From the NCBI GenBank assembly GCA_043557195.1, contig CP121314.1, positions 2,046,001-2,110,000 on the forward strand: a DNA stretch of 64,000 nt, given 5' to 3'. Shown here in pieces: positions 62,935 through 64,000 of the stretch (positions are counted from its first letter, which is position 1; the number at the start of each line of letters is the position of its first letter). The position numbers were made by a program, and so were the translations under genes. Under the pieces are notes generated by a model. It searched no databases and was not told the origin of the DNA. It saw only the letters and a program-made list of their open reading frames with translations. The stretch comes from Jejuia sp043557195. GTDB lineage: Bacteria; Bacteroidota; Bacteroidia; Flavobacteriales; Flavobacteriaceae.

Positions 62935-63999
62935 ATGACGCAAAACGCCATACTTTTTATCCCAGACATCTCGGGCTTTACAGAGTTTGTACATCATACC
63001 TCTTTGAGCCATAGTCGTCATATTATTTCAGAGTTATTAGAGTTGTTAATTGACAATAATAGTATGAATTTAGAACTTGCCGAAATTGAAGGCGACGCCC
63101 TGTTTTTGTATAAGCTCGAAGATAACTTTAACCTATCTAAAATAGAACAACAAATTGAGCAAATGTATGTGGCTTTTCACACCCATCTAAAGCGCTACGA
63201 ATATCAGCGCATTTGCCACTGTGGCGCATGTTCATCAGCCTATAATTTAAAATTGAAGTTTGTTGTGCACTACGGCGAAATAGACTTTATAGAAGTAAAA
63301 GATGCTAAAAAACCTTACGGAAGCCACGTAATTCAAGTACATCGTTTGCTAAAAAACGAAGTGCCAATAGACGAGTATGCCTTATTTACCGAAACGGTGA
63401 AACAATTCGATAAAAATTCTGAAAAAGTCATCACCGCAACCTACGATTTTGGGGAAATTTCGTTTATCTACAGTCCGCTTCAAACCTTAAAACAAAAACT
63501 TCCAGAAATAAATCCCATTCCAGATGATGTACCCAAACACAAACTGTTTGATGAAACAGAAATCATCAATCTTCCAATAAACGATTTATACGAAGTCATC
63601 AGTAATTTTGACTACAGATTGCTATGGACAAAAGGTGTGAACAAATTAGAATACGAAAAAAATAAAGTAAATCGCATAGGAGAAAAGCATAAATGCCTCT
63701 TCAATAAAAACGACGATGTTATACAAACCACGGTCACTAAAAAAGTAAAAAACCAACAATTAGTCTACGGAGAATCTACAACTAATTTTCCTTTCACAAA
63801 ACGGTTTAACAGTTATTTCGTGTTAGAAGAAACAAAGGATGGCAAAACAAAACTAAATATCGAAGCCTTTGCAGATTTTAAACCATTTGGCATTTTCATG
63901 AAGCCACTTTTAAAGTCCAAATTAAAACAAAACATCTCGCAAAGCATCAAAGACCTCGTATTACTCATCGATTCTGGTTTTACTATAGATAAAGCGTAA
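62935..63999 (+). CDS. DUF2652 protein with C-terminal SRPBCC-like domain
   Basis: 354 residues with no signal peptide. Residues 1-200 match DUF2652, a cyclase-homology-like domain (ILFIPDISGFTEFVHHTSLS, LELAEIEGDALFLYKL, VVHYGEIDFIEVKDAKKPYG). The CHCGACSSA segment has three Cys that could bind metal. Residues about 205-345 look like a SRPBCC/START-like pocket (INLPINDLYEVISNFDYRLLW, FPFTKRFNSYFVLEE). Function unknown. The stop codon is at 63997-63999, one base from the window end, so the gene is complete. It is divergent from holB. Confidence 0.8.
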   Translation: MTQNAILFIPDISGFTEFVHHTSLSHSRHIISELLELLIDNNSMNLELAEIEGDALFLYKLEDNFNLSKIEQQIEQMYVAFHTHLKRYEYQRICHCGACSSAYNLKLKFVVHYGEIDFIEVKDAKKPYGSHVIQVHRLLKNEVPIDEYALFTETVKQFDKNSEKVITATYDFGEISFIYSPLQTLKQKLPEINPIPDDVPKHKLFDETEIINLPINDLYEVISNFDYRLLWTKGVNKLEYEKNKVNRIGEKHKCLFNKNDDVIQTTVTKKVKNQQLVYGESTTNFPFTKRFNSYFVLEETKDGKTKLNIEAFADFKPFGIFMKPLLKSKLKQNISQSIKDLVLLIDSGFTIDKA

Positions 64000-64000
64000 A

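Overview
The window looks like a low-GC chromosome segment from a marine member of the Flavobacteriaceae (Bacteroidota). The reasons are SusC/SusD-type outer-membrane genes, many SPII lipoproteins, a type IX secretion C-terminal sorting domain, TAnnTTTG-type -7 promoter boxes, a glutaminyl-tRNA synthetase with a YqeY-like tail, and an MnmG/YbeY/DUF4175 housekeeping block.

Layout. 1-2669: end of a SulP anion permease, a YbjQ-family protein and a GIN-domain protein. 2832-34121: a large beta-1,3-glucan (laminarin-type) utilisation locus. It starts with a membrane-anchored propeller/LuxR-type regulator and SusC. An in-frame amber codon interrupts the SusD gene that follows. Next come a surface lipoprotein with three tandem domains, a clan GH-A glycosidase fused to an outer-membrane beta-barrel, a glycan-binding lipoprotein and a GH16 laminarinase. 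A terminator-like hairpin follows, then a block that is mainly intracellular or periplasmic: GH149 phosphorylase, two long GH17 enzymes (one lipoprotein, one without signal), a GH30 lipoprotein, a GPH-type sugar symporter, an unknown two-TM protein, a short GH17, a GPH symporter fused in frame to a short GH17, and another short GH17. The locus ends with a separately promoted, T9SS-secreted, non-catalytic glycan-binding protein. 34224-51782: mostly housekeeping (LysE-type exporter, tRNA-Cys, folB, glnS, DUF1761, GNAT-like, SPFH, SGNH hydrolase, gltX, DUF4175, ybeY, mnmG flanked by two parS-like palindromes, a methyltransferase, an OmpH/Skp-like lipoprotein). 51856-53316: VWA lipoprotein, then the 3' remnant of an outer-membrane protein gene. 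53646-61534: a compact minus-strand operon (S1 sulfatase, GH2, nucleoside-hydrolase-like/GH43-like fusion, GH117) that points to a sulfated galactan such as agar or porphyran. 61657-63999: holB and a DUF2652/SRPBCC protein.

How the glucan locus probably works (inference from families and signals). The GH16 and the barrel-anchored GH-A enzyme cut glucan at the surface, glycan-binding lipoproteins hold it, and SusC imports oligosaccharides. Lipoprotein GH17 and GH30 trim chains and beta-1,6 branches, and two GPH symporters carry oligosaccharides into the cytoplasm. There, signal-less GH17 enzymes, one tethered to a symporter, and the GH149 phosphorylase process them. The SusC gene and the distant T9SS protein gene share an extended upstream architecture: an 11-bp tandem repeat ACCnnnACATT, a CACATA block, and a promoter with an identical 15-bp core. 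They therefore probably respond to the same regulator. The strongest items for follow-up are the symporter-GH17 fusion, the glycosidase-barrel fusion, the amber-interrupted SusD, and the shared regulatory element.
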